From Paenibacillus sp. VTT E-133291 (GTDB taxonomy: Bacteria > Bacillota > Bacilli > Paenibacillales > Paenibacillaceae): 51,983 nt of DNA. The stretch is taken from the NCBI RefSeq assembly GCF_002264395.1, contig NZ_NFVA01000050.1, positions 1 to 51,983 on the forward strand, in the 5' to 3' direction. A program made the position numbers and the translations under genes. The notes below the pieces were generated by a model. The model had not been told where the DNA came from, searched no databases, and saw nothing but the letters and a program-made list of their open reading frames with translations. Positions within the stretch are counted from its first letter, which is position 1, and each line of letters starts with the position of its first letter. Of the stretch, positions 45,030-51,983 are shown in pieces.

Positions 45030-45677
45030 TTACTTAGCTGTTTCTAGATCCTTGATCTTCTCTTTATAATGGTCCAACAGATTAGCCAGAGCTTCCTTAA
45101 TCACGGTGGCATCCTTGGATTTAGCTGCACTATTCAGATCTTCTTGAGCTTTAAAAAAGGCTTTATCAGCTTCACTAAGATCTGCCATGGAAATTGCTAT
45201 TGAAGTCGCTGCTACAGCTTTAATTGAAGTAGTAGTGAATTCAGTATCCCGCTCCATATCATCAGGCAATACTAATTGAGCACTGTGGCCCGCTTCAATA
45301 TAACTCACTGGCAGGGCATCGTCGGATAGAATTTCTTTTGTGAATTGAACTCCCTCCACCGGTTGCGCAGGCACAAGCCCGGTAGCTCCGGTCACACTGA
45401 ATCCAGCATTCTTATAATATTCGTCCAAAGTTTTCTTCCAATCTTCTAGGGTATTAGGTGCATAGGTCTTAGCTAGCTCCAAAGGATCTACCCAATCTAT
45501 CTTAGTTAAGGTTGCAGAAAGTGCTCCACTCGTTGCTGGAGTAACCACCGCTGCTTTTGTTGATTTCGCGCTTTGATCCTTAGCTTCACTAGCTGCGTTC
45601 ACTGCAGTCGGTGCGGCAACTGCGGACACTAGTAGGGCGGACAACGCTAACTTTTTAAATAACATCTGTTGATTCAT
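45030..45677 (-). CDS. Small secreted protein of unknown family
   Basis: 215 residues from ATG 45677 (AGGAG ten bases upstream); the frame is open to 45743 but without a ribosome site. A signal peptide KKLALSALLVSAVAAPTAVNA ends at about residue 28. The mature part has an Ala/Ser/Lys-rich linker, a central alpha/beta region with VLPDDMERDTEF, and a helical C-terminus rich in Lys and Glu (about 165-215). I recognise no domain. It is divergent from a two-component system 159 bases away, so it may be its target or its signal partner; that is inference from position. Confidence 0.7.
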   Translation of the reverse strand: MNQQMLFKKLALSALLVSAVAAPTAVNAASEAKDQSAKSTKAAVVTPATSGALSATLTKIDWVDPLELAKTYAPNTLEDWKKTLDEYYKNAGFSVTGATGLVPAQPVEGVQFTKEILSDDALPVSYIEAGHSAQLVLPDDMERDTEFTTTSIKAVAATSIAISMADLSEADKAFFKAQEDLNSAAKSKDATVIKEALANLLDHYKEKIKDLETAK

Positions 45678-45835
45678 AAATACAACACTCCTCGTCGATT
45701 TGAATGATCTTACAAGTCCAAGCATACAAAAGGGGTGTGGCATAACATTGGTTAATTTGTGGAAAAACGATGGCAGACCCCTATACCCACCTGCAGATTG
45801 ATATACTTGTAGAAGAATAATCTGGAGGTAACGAA

Positions 45836-46576
45836 ATGAATACCAACTATCTCATTGCCGTAGTAGACGATGATCAACATATACGTAATCTTGTAGAAGC
45901 TTATTTACAAAAAGAAAATTACCGCACGATTGGCCTTGGCAGTGCTGAGGAAGCATGGACCTTATGGCAGACAAGCCCCCCGGATATGTGGGTGCTCGAC
46001 GTTATGCTGCCCGGCATGGACGGGTACGAATTTTGCCGGCGAATTCGCAATGAAGCCGAAGTACCCATTATTATGATCTCCGCAAGGGATAATGAAGTGG
46101 ATAAAATATTAGGCTTAGAGCTTGGCAGTGATGATTATCTGGTCAAGCCATTCAGCCCTCGGGAGCTAGTTGCTCGCATTAAACGCCAGTTACAACGGTG
46201 GTATAAAATGAGTAATCCAATGGAATCCGCAAGTAGTAGTCCACACACACCGACGCATATTGAAGTTAGCCACCTACAGTTATTATTGGATGAAAGACGA
46301 GTGTTCTGGCATGGAAAGGAGATTGAACTCACTAGCAAAGAATTCACCCTTCTAAAAGTGTTCGCAACTTCTCCGAATCGCGCATTTACAAGAGATGAGC
46401 TACTAACCCATGTATGGGGCGATGACTATTTCGGGAGCGACCGTGCCGTAGACCATTTAATTAAACGAATGCGAAAAAAGCTGGATCTGCTGCCGATTGA
46501 AGCCGTGTGGGGACATGGCTATCGCATGCGTATTGAGGAAGGAGTGGAAATCAATGAAGCTAGCTCATCAGATTAA
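45836..46576 (+). CDS. OmpR/PhoB-family response regulator
   Basis: 246 residues. The receiver domain (1-120) has the acidic pair DDD at 11-13, phosphoacceptor Asp55 in LDVMLPGMDG and Lys in LVKPFSP. The winged-helix output domain (about 145-238) has the family's ELTSKEFTLLKVFATSPNRAFTR and DRAVDHLIKRMRKKL segments. GGAGG lies seven bases before the ATG. It overlaps the histidine-kinase gene by 23 bases, so the two are coupled. The regulon is unknown; the divergent secreted-protein gene is the obvious candidate. Confidence 0.93.
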   Translation: MNTNYLIAVVDDDQHIRNLVEAYLQKENYRTIGLGSAEEAWTLWQTSPPDMWVLDVMLPGMDGYEFCRRIRNEAEVPIIMISARDNEVDKILGLELGSDDYLVKPFSPRELVARIKRQLQRWYKMSNPMESASSSPHTPTHIEVSHLQLLLDERRVFWHGKEIELTSKEFTLLKVFATSPNRAFTRDELLTHVWGDDYFGSDRAVDHLIKRMRKKLDLLPIEAVWGHGYRMRIEEGVEINEASSSD

Positions 46577-47921
46577 TTTTGCTTTTAGCATTGTATTGGT
46601 GTTACTCCTGTCTATTACCGCTTTTGTGATCCACTTCGTGCTGCTCAATCATTTCGTTGGAACACAAAAGGCGGAATTACGAACCCTTGGTACAGCCATG
46701 TCAGCCACTATGATTCAAGAGAGTGCACAAAGGGCCGATATAGAGACTGAAATCCGTACATTGCCAGCGTTCATGTCCTCCTCTGTAGGTGCAGCAAACG
46801 TCGAAGCCATTCTTAGCGATGAGACAGGAAAAGTATTGTCCACCTCATCGAATATGAGTTCGATCACGCTAGACTCCACTTCGCAGTTTGTCGCAGGTCA
46901 GACCTCTGATCTCCAGAGCATTTGGAATGGAACAGATACCAGATATATAACAGAAGTGAAAGCCACGCCAATAGGCACGCTAACTCTGCTTACACCCATG
47001 AGTGCAGTTACAACGATTGAACAAGCGCTGCTCAAAAGACTACTGATTGTTTTCGGTGCAGCAGGTGCATTTATGTTCCTATTTGCTCTATTTATCACAA
47101 AAAAACTAATCCAACCTCTAATGAAGCTACAGCAAGAGCTGAAAAAGGTAAAAGAACGCCACTTCTCTGAAGTTAAGCTGATTAAAGCTGGTGGAGAGAT
47201 TGGCGCTGTTGCTAAATCTGTATATGACATGGCTGGCGAATTGAATCGATTTAACCACGTGCAGAAGCAATTTTTCCAGAATGCCTCCCATGAATTAAAA
47301 ACCCCGTTGATGTCTATTTCTGGTTATGCTGAAGGGATCAAGGATGGCATCTTTGAAGGGGAAGGCATCGATAAAGGTCTGGATATTATTATGAGTGAGA
47401 GTAGTCGTCTGAAGAAACTCGTTACGGAGATGACCCTACTTGCCAAGCTGGATAGTGAAGAAGATATATTTAGATCTAGCGAGATCTCTCTGGACGATTT
47501 AGTCGTAGAAACGATTGAACGTATGAACCCTCTTTTAATAAAAAAAGGGCTGACCCTACATGTAGCCTACGATGATTGTAAGCCACTTACGATCCGGGCT
47601 GATAGAGATAAGCTGCTGCAAGCCCTTCTGAATGTAGTTTCCAATGCCACTCGTTATGCCAACAAACATATCTACATTCATGCTTTTATTAAAGAGGAAC
47701 AAGTTCAACTATCCGTTAGTGATGATGGTCCTGGCATTTCAGAAGACCTGCTTCCGTACCTGTTCCACCGATTTGTTAAAGGAAAAGATGGGGAATCAGG
47801 ATTAGGACTAGCCATATCCCGTGCGATCGTCGAGCGCTCCGGAGGTCTGATCACGGCGGGGAACCGTAGAGATGGTGGAGCGATAATTTCCATAGGCTTC
47901 CCTTTACTTATCCATAATTAA
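46554..47921 (+). CDS. Sensor histidine kinase
   Basis: 455 residues from ATG 46554 (AGGAG upstream); codons before it lie inside the response-regulator gene. Two membrane helices (about 9-32 and 162-182) enclose an extracytoplasmic sensor of about 130 residues. A HAMP domain (about 183-235), the HisKA box NASHELKTPLM with His246, and the ATPase region with DNxxN-like NVVSNATRY, DDGPGIS and GLGLAISRAIV follow. It phosphorylates the response regulator encoded just upstream. The sensor domain is not a named type that I recognise. Confidence 0.92.
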   Translation: MKLAHQINFAFSIVLVLLLSITAFVIHFVLLNHFVGTQKAELRTLGTAMSATMIQESAQRADIETEIRTLPAFMSSSVGAANVEAILSDETGKVLSTSSNMSSITLDSTSQFVAGQTSDLQSIWNGTDTRYITEVKATPIGTLTLLTPMSAVTTIEQALLKRLLIVFGAAGAFMFLFALFITKKLIQPLMKLQQELKKVKERHFSEVKLIKAGGEIGAVAKSVYDMAGELNRFNHVQKQFFQNASHELKTPLMSISGYAEGIKDGIFEGEGIDKGLDIIMSESSRLKKLVTEMTLLAKLDSEEDIFRSSEISLDDLVVETIERMNPLLIKKGLTLHVAYDDCKPLTIRADRDKLLQALLNVVSNATRYANKHIYIHAFIKEEQVQLSVSDDGPGISEDLLPYLFHRFVKGKDGESGLGLAISRAIVERSGGLITAGNRRDGGAIISIGFPLLIHN

Positions 47922-47962
47922 TTTTAAACTCATGGGGTGGGAATAATATAAATTTCACTTCA

Positions 47963-47980
47963 TAGTAAAGTTAGTTACTA
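47963..47980. promoter_or_regulatory. Inverted repeat upstream of the SDR gene
   Basis: TAGTAAAGTTAGTTACTA has perfect 6-bp arms around six bases, about 95 bases before the start codon. The TAGTA...TACTA form resembles HxlR/DUF24-family operators. Confidence 0.4.
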
Positions 47981-48074
47981 ATTTGGGTAAAGTATGGAGA
48001 AGAACAATTATCCCTTAATACAGATAAAGGTTTGGACATGCGGCAACATTTTTTTCAAATAAGGAGATGTCAAC

Positions 48075-48830
48075 ATGAATAGACTCGAAGGGAAAGTTGC
48101 AATCATCACAGGTGGAGCTGGCGGTATCGGTAAAGGAATGGCCATGGCATTTGTTAAAGAAGGTGCCAAGGTAGTTATTATCGATCTCAACGAAGAAGCT
48201 GGTAACCAAACCATTAAGGAATTACAAGCATATCAACCTGAATCAATCTTCATTCAAGCCAATCTAATGGAGCACGATAAACTTTCAGGTATTACACAGC
48301 AGGTGGCTGAGAAGTTTGGAAAGATAGATATTTTGGTCAACAATGCACATGCATCTAGAATGAGTTCGATCGAAGAAATGACACAGGAGGATTTGGATTT
48401 ATCTTTTAACACCGGATTCTATCCTACCTTCTATTTCATGCAAGCCGCACTACCTTATTTAAAAGAAACTAAAGGAAAGATTATAAACTTTTCATCGGGT
48501 GCTGGGATTAATGGCGATGTCAATCAAGGTTCCTATGCGGCCGCAAAAGAAGCCATCCGCGGAATTACTCGTGTAGCCGCCAATGAATTTGGCCCATTCG
48601 GGATCAATGTAAACCTCATCTCTCCTATCGCTAATTCACCTGGCATGATGGAGTGGGCAGAAGCGAACCCAGAGTACTACCAAAGCATGATTTCGAAGAT
48701 CCCTTTGAGAAGACTGGGCGAGCTGGAAAGTGATATCGGCCGTGTTGCAGTATTCCTAGCTAGCGAAGATTCCGACTATGTTACGGGTCAAACGATCATG
48801 GTCGATGGGGGATCGATTAAATTACGATAA
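48075..48830 (+). CDS. Short-chain dehydrogenase/reductase
   Basis: 251 residues, classical SDR. The cofactor site TGGAGGIGKG is at 11-20, NNAHA at about 88-92, the catalytic Ser in NFSSGAGI and the Tyr-Lys pair in SYAAAKEAIRG, and the C-terminal DGGSIKLR. It uses NAD(P) to oxidise or reduce an alcohol or ketone; the substrate is unknown. AAGGAG lies nine bases before the ATG. A terminator follows at 48857, so it is monocistronic. The palindrome upstream suggests control by a dedicated regulator not encoded next to it. Confidence 0.9.
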   Translation: MNRLEGKVAIITGGAGGIGKGMAMAFVKEGAKVVIIDLNEEAGNQTIKELQAYQPESIFIQANLMEHDKLSGITQQVAEKFGKIDILVNNAHASRMSSIEEMTQEDLDLSFNTGFYPTFYFMQAALPYLKETKGKIINFSSGAGINGDVNQGSYAAAKEAIRGITRVAANEFGPFGINVNLISPIANSPGMMEWAEANPEYYQSMISKIPLRRLGELESDIGRVAVFLASEDSDYVTGQTIMVDGGSIKLR

Positions 48831-48856
48831 ATTATACTCTATCCTATGAATGACTA

Positions 48857-48887
48857 AGAGATTTCCTTTTTTGGAGATCTCTTTTTT
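48857..48887 (+). terminator. Rho-independent terminator after the SDR gene
   Basis: AGAGATTTCC and GGAGATCTCT pair (one G-T pair) across a six-T loop and are followed by a T run. Confidence 0.85.
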
Positions 48888-48956
48888 GCCTTCAATTCTC
48901 CTTATTATTCGTTTAATGACCTTCGGATTTAGGGTAATAATAAAGTAACATGCTAT

Positions 48957-48972
48957 TTATGCATATGCATAA
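48957..48972. promoter_or_regulatory. Perfect 16-bp palindrome upstream of the RclA-like gene
   Basis: TTATGCATATGCATAA, 34 bases before the start codon, in the position of an operator near the transcription start. Confidence 0.5.
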
Positions 48973-49006
48973 TCTAAAACATCCTGTGTGACCCGGAGGT
49001 ATTAAA

Positions 49007-50347
49007 ATGAACAAGTTTGACGCTATTATTATTGGTTTCGGTAAAGGTGGAAAGACCCTTGCCACAGAACTAGCTAATCGAAAATGGAAAGTAGCCGTGA
49101 TTGAACGCTCTAAGAAAATGTACGGTGGAACTTGCATTAACATCGCCTGTATCCCTACGAAATCCTTAGCTTATCAAGCCCATCAAGGGGAAGATTATAT
49201 AGAAGCGGTCCATAATAAGGATCAGCTTATTTCAAGTCTACGCCAAAAAAATTACGATAATCTAAATCAGAACGAGAATATAGAAATTATCAATGGTGAA
49301 GCTTCCTTCTTATCGGAACACGAACTCCAAGTAAAGGATGCAGGTGAGACGAAAATCTTAACCGCCGATAAAATCTTCATTAATACGGGCGCTGAAACCA
49401 TCATTCCTACTATTGATGGGATACAAGATAGTAAGTTCGTATATACCAGCACATCCATTATGGATCTTAGGGAGCTCCCAACTAAACTAGCCATCATTGG
49501 TGGTGGTTATATTGGATTGGAATTCGCTTCGATCTACAGTCAATTCGGCTCACAGGTTACGGTGCTGGAGGGTTCCTCGAAATTCATTCCTAAAGAAGAC
49601 CGCGATGTCGCGGACGCCGTCCTCCAAACCTTTACCAAGAAGAACATTGAGGTCAAACTGAATGCAAAGATTATAGGACTGAAGGATGTTAATGACGGAG
49701 CCATCATCTCCTATACTATAGACGGTACTATTCAAGAGTTGGAAGTCGATGCTGTGTTAGTTGCAACGGGGAGAAAACCAAACATTGAGGGTTTAAATTT
49801 AGAAGCCGCCGGTATTGAAGTGACCGATCGGGGGGCCATTAAGGTAGACCCTTCTCTAAAAACCACTGTTCCCCATATTTGGGCCCTCGGCGATGTCAAA
49901 GGCGGTTTACAGTTTACCTATATCTCACTAGATGATTATAGAATTGTAAGAAATGATCTCTTCGGGGATCATTCCCATACCACAAATGACCGTGACGTTG
50001 TTCCATATAGCGTATTTATTGATCCCCCACTATCCAGAATAGGAATAAGTGAAGAAGCCGCCGTGGAACAAGGACTTGAAATCAAAGTCGCTAAGTTACC
50101 TTCAGCAGCTATCCCCCGTGCCCGCTTAATCAATGAAACCGAGGGCTTCCTAAAAGCAATTGTAGATGCAAAAACCAATAAAATCCTAGGAGCTACATTG
50201 TTCTGTGCGGAATCCAGCGAAGTGATTAATATCGTGAGCATGGCAATACAAACAGGGCAAGATTTTACCTTTCTGAGAGATCATATCTTTACTCACCCTA
50301 CAATGAGTGAAGCTTTGAATGATTTGTTCTCACAGATCAAAGAATAA
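49007..50347 (+). CDS. RclA-like flavoprotein disulfide reductase (class I pyridine nucleotide-disulfide oxidoreductase)
   Basis: 446 residues. The N-terminal FAD site IIIGFGKGGKTLA (7-19) and the redox pair YGGTCINIACIPTK with Cys43 and Cys48 match RclA, the reductase that defends E. coli against hypothiocyanous acid and reactive chlorine. The NAD(P) site IIGGGYIGLEFASIYSQFG (about 163-181), the second FAD motif WALGDVKGG and the C-terminal dimer domain with HPTMSEAL follow. The usual His-Glu of lipoamide dehydrogenases appears here as HPTMSE. It is a single gene between a 16-bp palindrome and a terminator. Mercuric or glutathione reductase activity is less likely given the RclA-type N-terminus. 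Confidence 0.85.
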   Translation: MNKFDAIIIGFGKGGKTLATELANRKWKVAVIERSKKMYGGTCINIACIPTKSLAYQAHQGEDYIEAVHNKDQLISSLRQKNYDNLNQNENIEIINGEASFLSEHELQVKDAGETKILTADKIFINTGAETIIPTIDGIQDSKFVYTSTSIMDLRELPTKLAIIGGGYIGLEFASIYSQFGSQVTVLEGSSKFIPKEDRDVADAVLQTFTKKNIEVKLNAKIIGLKDVNDGAIISYTIDGTIQELEVDAVLVATGRKPNIEGLNLEAAGIEVTDRGAIKVDPSLKTTVPHIWALGDVKGGLQFTYISLDDYRIVRNDLFGDHSHTTNDRDVVPYSVFIDPPLSRIGISEEAAVEQGLEIKVAKLPSAAIPRARLINETEGFLKAIVDAKTNKILGATLFCAESSEVINIVSMAIQTGQDFTFLRDHIFTHPTMSEALNDLFSQIKE

Positions 50348-50366
50348 TACTACATGCATGGCAAAC

Positions 50367-50395
50367 AAAAAGACACCCACACGGGGTGTCTTTTA
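50367..50395. terminator. Bidirectional terminator
   Basis: AAAAGACACCC and GGGTGTCTTTT around a five-base loop. It serves the RclA-like gene (plus) and, seven bases from its stop, the MATE gene (minus). Confidence 0.85.
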
Positions 50396-50401
50396 CTTTT
50401 A

Positions 50402-51796
50402 CTATATAACACGATGCTGAACCCACTTCTTACCCATGAAGCGCCGTAGAAATATGAATCCTCTAATTCCCCACTCACAGTTCATAGCTAACCAAACCCC
50501 AAGTAGACCGAAATCGAGAACAATCCCTAAAATGTATCCGAGTACTACACGGAACAACCACATACTCAACATAGACACCATAGATGTGAACTTGGAATCC
50601 CCCGCTGCTCTAAGCGCTGACGGTGTTATGAAGCTAACAGACCACAGCGGTATTTGTACGATTGTATTAATAAGTACAATTATGAAGATATCCCTCACAA
50701 TCTCTGCAGGTGGATGGAACATCGACACTAGCGGATGGAAGAAAGGCATAACTAACAATCCCATCACCACAAAGGAAAGGGAAGATGCTACGAGAAACGA
50801 TTTAATAAATTTCCGGGCATCCTTAACATTATTGCTTCCCATACATTGTCCGACCACTGTAATAATCGTCAAAGACAGCGCATTACCCGGAATTTGCATA
50901 ATCCCCGCAAAGGAAGAGGCAATAGCGTTTGTAGCAAGCGCGTAAGTACCGAGACTGACGATAAAGACTTGCGTCAGAATCTTACCACCATTAAAGAACA
51001 TCTGCTCTGCCGCAAAAGGCATACCGATGAACATTATTTTTTTGAGCATAGAGAATTGAACAACCAATAAGTCACGAATTCGAATATGCAATTCATTGTC
51101 CATCCGGAACAAATAATAAAGAGCGCATATCGCACCCAAATATCGGGCTATATTTATAGAAATAGTCATCCCAAGAACGCCCATATGCAAAAGGTTAATA
51201 AATACGAGATTCAAGAGGACGTAAACTAAATTCATAATGAGCGATAGCGCAAGCGAGGCTCTCGTCCTTCCGATTCCTCGAAGAGCACCACAAACTGCCT
51301 CTACCACAGCTATTCCAAGATAGGAGATGCAGCTCCCAATTAAATAGATTCGGGCGTTGTGCATTACCTCTGGCGAGGCCGCTCCAAATAGTAAGTTGAG
51401 CAGCGGATTGTGAAAAAGAATGCCAAACATACCAATAACAAAAGCCATAAGGGAAACCGATGAAGTGGCGCCTGCGGTAGCTTTTGATACCATAAGACTA
51501 TTGCCGCTTCCTTTATACTGCGCTACGACAACCGTACCACCTGTTGATACCGCGATAAACACACTAATGAGAAAAAGATTAAGGGAATCAATCATGTTCA
51601 CCGCACTGATAGCCGCCACACCGGACGAACTGATCATGGCCGTATTCACTAGATTTAGCCCCACTATAAAGGCCTGATCTACCAGAATAGGGATAAATAA
51701 AGCAATCATATGGCGATAATCTAACGATTCTCCTGAAAAATATTTTTCAAGAAACCGCACACTTCGCTTCGTATTGACATTTACAATAGGTTCCAT
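50402..51796 (-). CDS. MATE-family multidrug/metabolite efflux transporter
   Basis: 464 residues and about 12 membrane helices in two six-helix bundles (about 25-220 and 245-445). MATE features include IPILVDQAFIVGLNLVNTAM at the first helix, GGTVVVAQYKGSG near 85 and the matching VVGQCMGSNNVKDARKF in the second half. It exports cationic drugs or metabolites in exchange for sodium or protons. The ribosome site before the ATG is weak (GAAGTGAAG). It is a single gene; the tRNA-Leu terminator lies just upstream. Confidence 0.9.
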   Translation of the reverse strand: MEPIVNVNTKRSVRFLEKYFSGESLDYRHMIALFIPILVDQAFIVGLNLVNTAMISSSGVAAISAVNMIDSLNLFLISVFIAVSTGGTVVVAQYKGSGNSLMVSKATAGATSSVSLMAFVIGMFGILFHNPLLNLLFGAASPEVMHNARIYLIGSCISYLGIAVVEAVCGALRGIGRTRASLALSLIMNLVYVLLNLVFINLLHMGVLGMTISINIARYLGAICALYYLFRMDNELHIRIRDLLVVQFSMLKKIMFIGMPFAAEQMFFNGGKILTQVFIVSLGTYALATNAIASSFAGIMQIPGNALSLTIITVVGQCMGSNNVKDARKFIKSFLVASSLSFVVMGLLVMPFFHPLVSMFHPPAEIVRDIFIIVLINTIVQIPLWSVSFITPSALRAAGDSKFTSMVSMLSMWLFRVVLGYILGIVLDFGLLGVWLAMNCEWGIRGFIFLRRFMGKKWVQHRVI

Positions 51797-51854
51797 CTTC
51801 GCTTCACTTCTTTTACATTAGAGTTATCCAAATTTGAAATATCCTTATAAATAG

Positions 51855-51879
51855 AAAAAGGCTCTTCAGGTTGAAGAGC
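51855..51879 (-). terminator. Terminator downstream of tRNA-Leu
   Basis: On the minus strand GCTCTTC and GAAGAGC pair across a five-base loop and are followed by CTTTTT, about 40 bases past the tRNA 3' end. Confidence 0.8.
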
Positions 51880-51916
51880 AATTCAAAAGTACAGCTAATT
51901 TATAAGCACTTAGGTA

Positions 51917-51983
<67 letters not shown>

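Overview
The window looks like chromosomal DNA of an endospore-forming Firmicute, most likely Paenibacillus or a close relative. The support is a spore-coat transglutaminase, a GerA-type germinant-receptor operon, AGGAGG-type ribosome sites with frequent TTG/GTG starts, A/T-rich intergenic DNA full of short palindromic repeats, and many LacI/ABC carbohydrate modules without their own ATPase. The genus call is an inference from gene content, not a computed match. No prophage, insertion sequence or CRISPR array was seen.

Layout. 1-2991 (minus): a secreted multidomain calcineurin-like phosphatase that runs off the left edge. 3349-8872 (minus): transglutaminase (tgl), a PucR/AdeR-type regulator, alanine dehydrogenase (ald) and an M20 carbamoyl-amino-acid/allantoate-type hydrolase, with a repeat-rich 0.8 kb gap between regulator and ald. 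9101-14114 (plus): a four-gene polysaccharide operon (glycosyltransferase, pyruvyl transferase, flippase, glycosyltransferase), convergent with a threonine-aldolase-like gene. 15349-15993: uridine kinase. 16146-22705 (plus): a germinant-receptor operon A-C-B-C-B-D in which the C-B pair is tandemly duplicated and the first C gene carries a one-base frameshift. 22987-27333 (minus): a binding-protein/two-permease/LacI sugar module.

27764-31612 holds the least familiar block: an N-formylglutamate-amidohydrolase-like protein, a protein with repeated barrel-like modules and a C-terminal membrane hairpin (apparently starting at ATA), a FolC-like Mur ligase, and a convergent ATP-grasp protein. Two ATP-dependent ligase folds beside an amidohydrolase suggest an undescribed amide- or peptide-forming system. 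31974-39761 (plus) is a complete disaccharide pathway: ABC permeases and binding protein, LacI regulator, BadF/GlcNAc-kinase-like ATPase, GH4 6-phospho-glycosidase and a CE4 deacetylase. It resembles the enterobacterial chitobiose (chb) pathway with the PTS replaced by ABC import plus a kinase.

39924-51796 holds a MerR regulator convergent with a membrane-anchored alpha/beta hydrolase; a MocR regulator divergent from an EamA exporter, with two perfect palindromes between them; a small secreted protein divergent from an OmpR/histidine-kinase pair; an SDR oxidoreductase; an RclA-like flavoprotein disulfide reductase; and a MATE exporter. The window ends inside a tRNA-Leu(CAG) gene on the minus strand.
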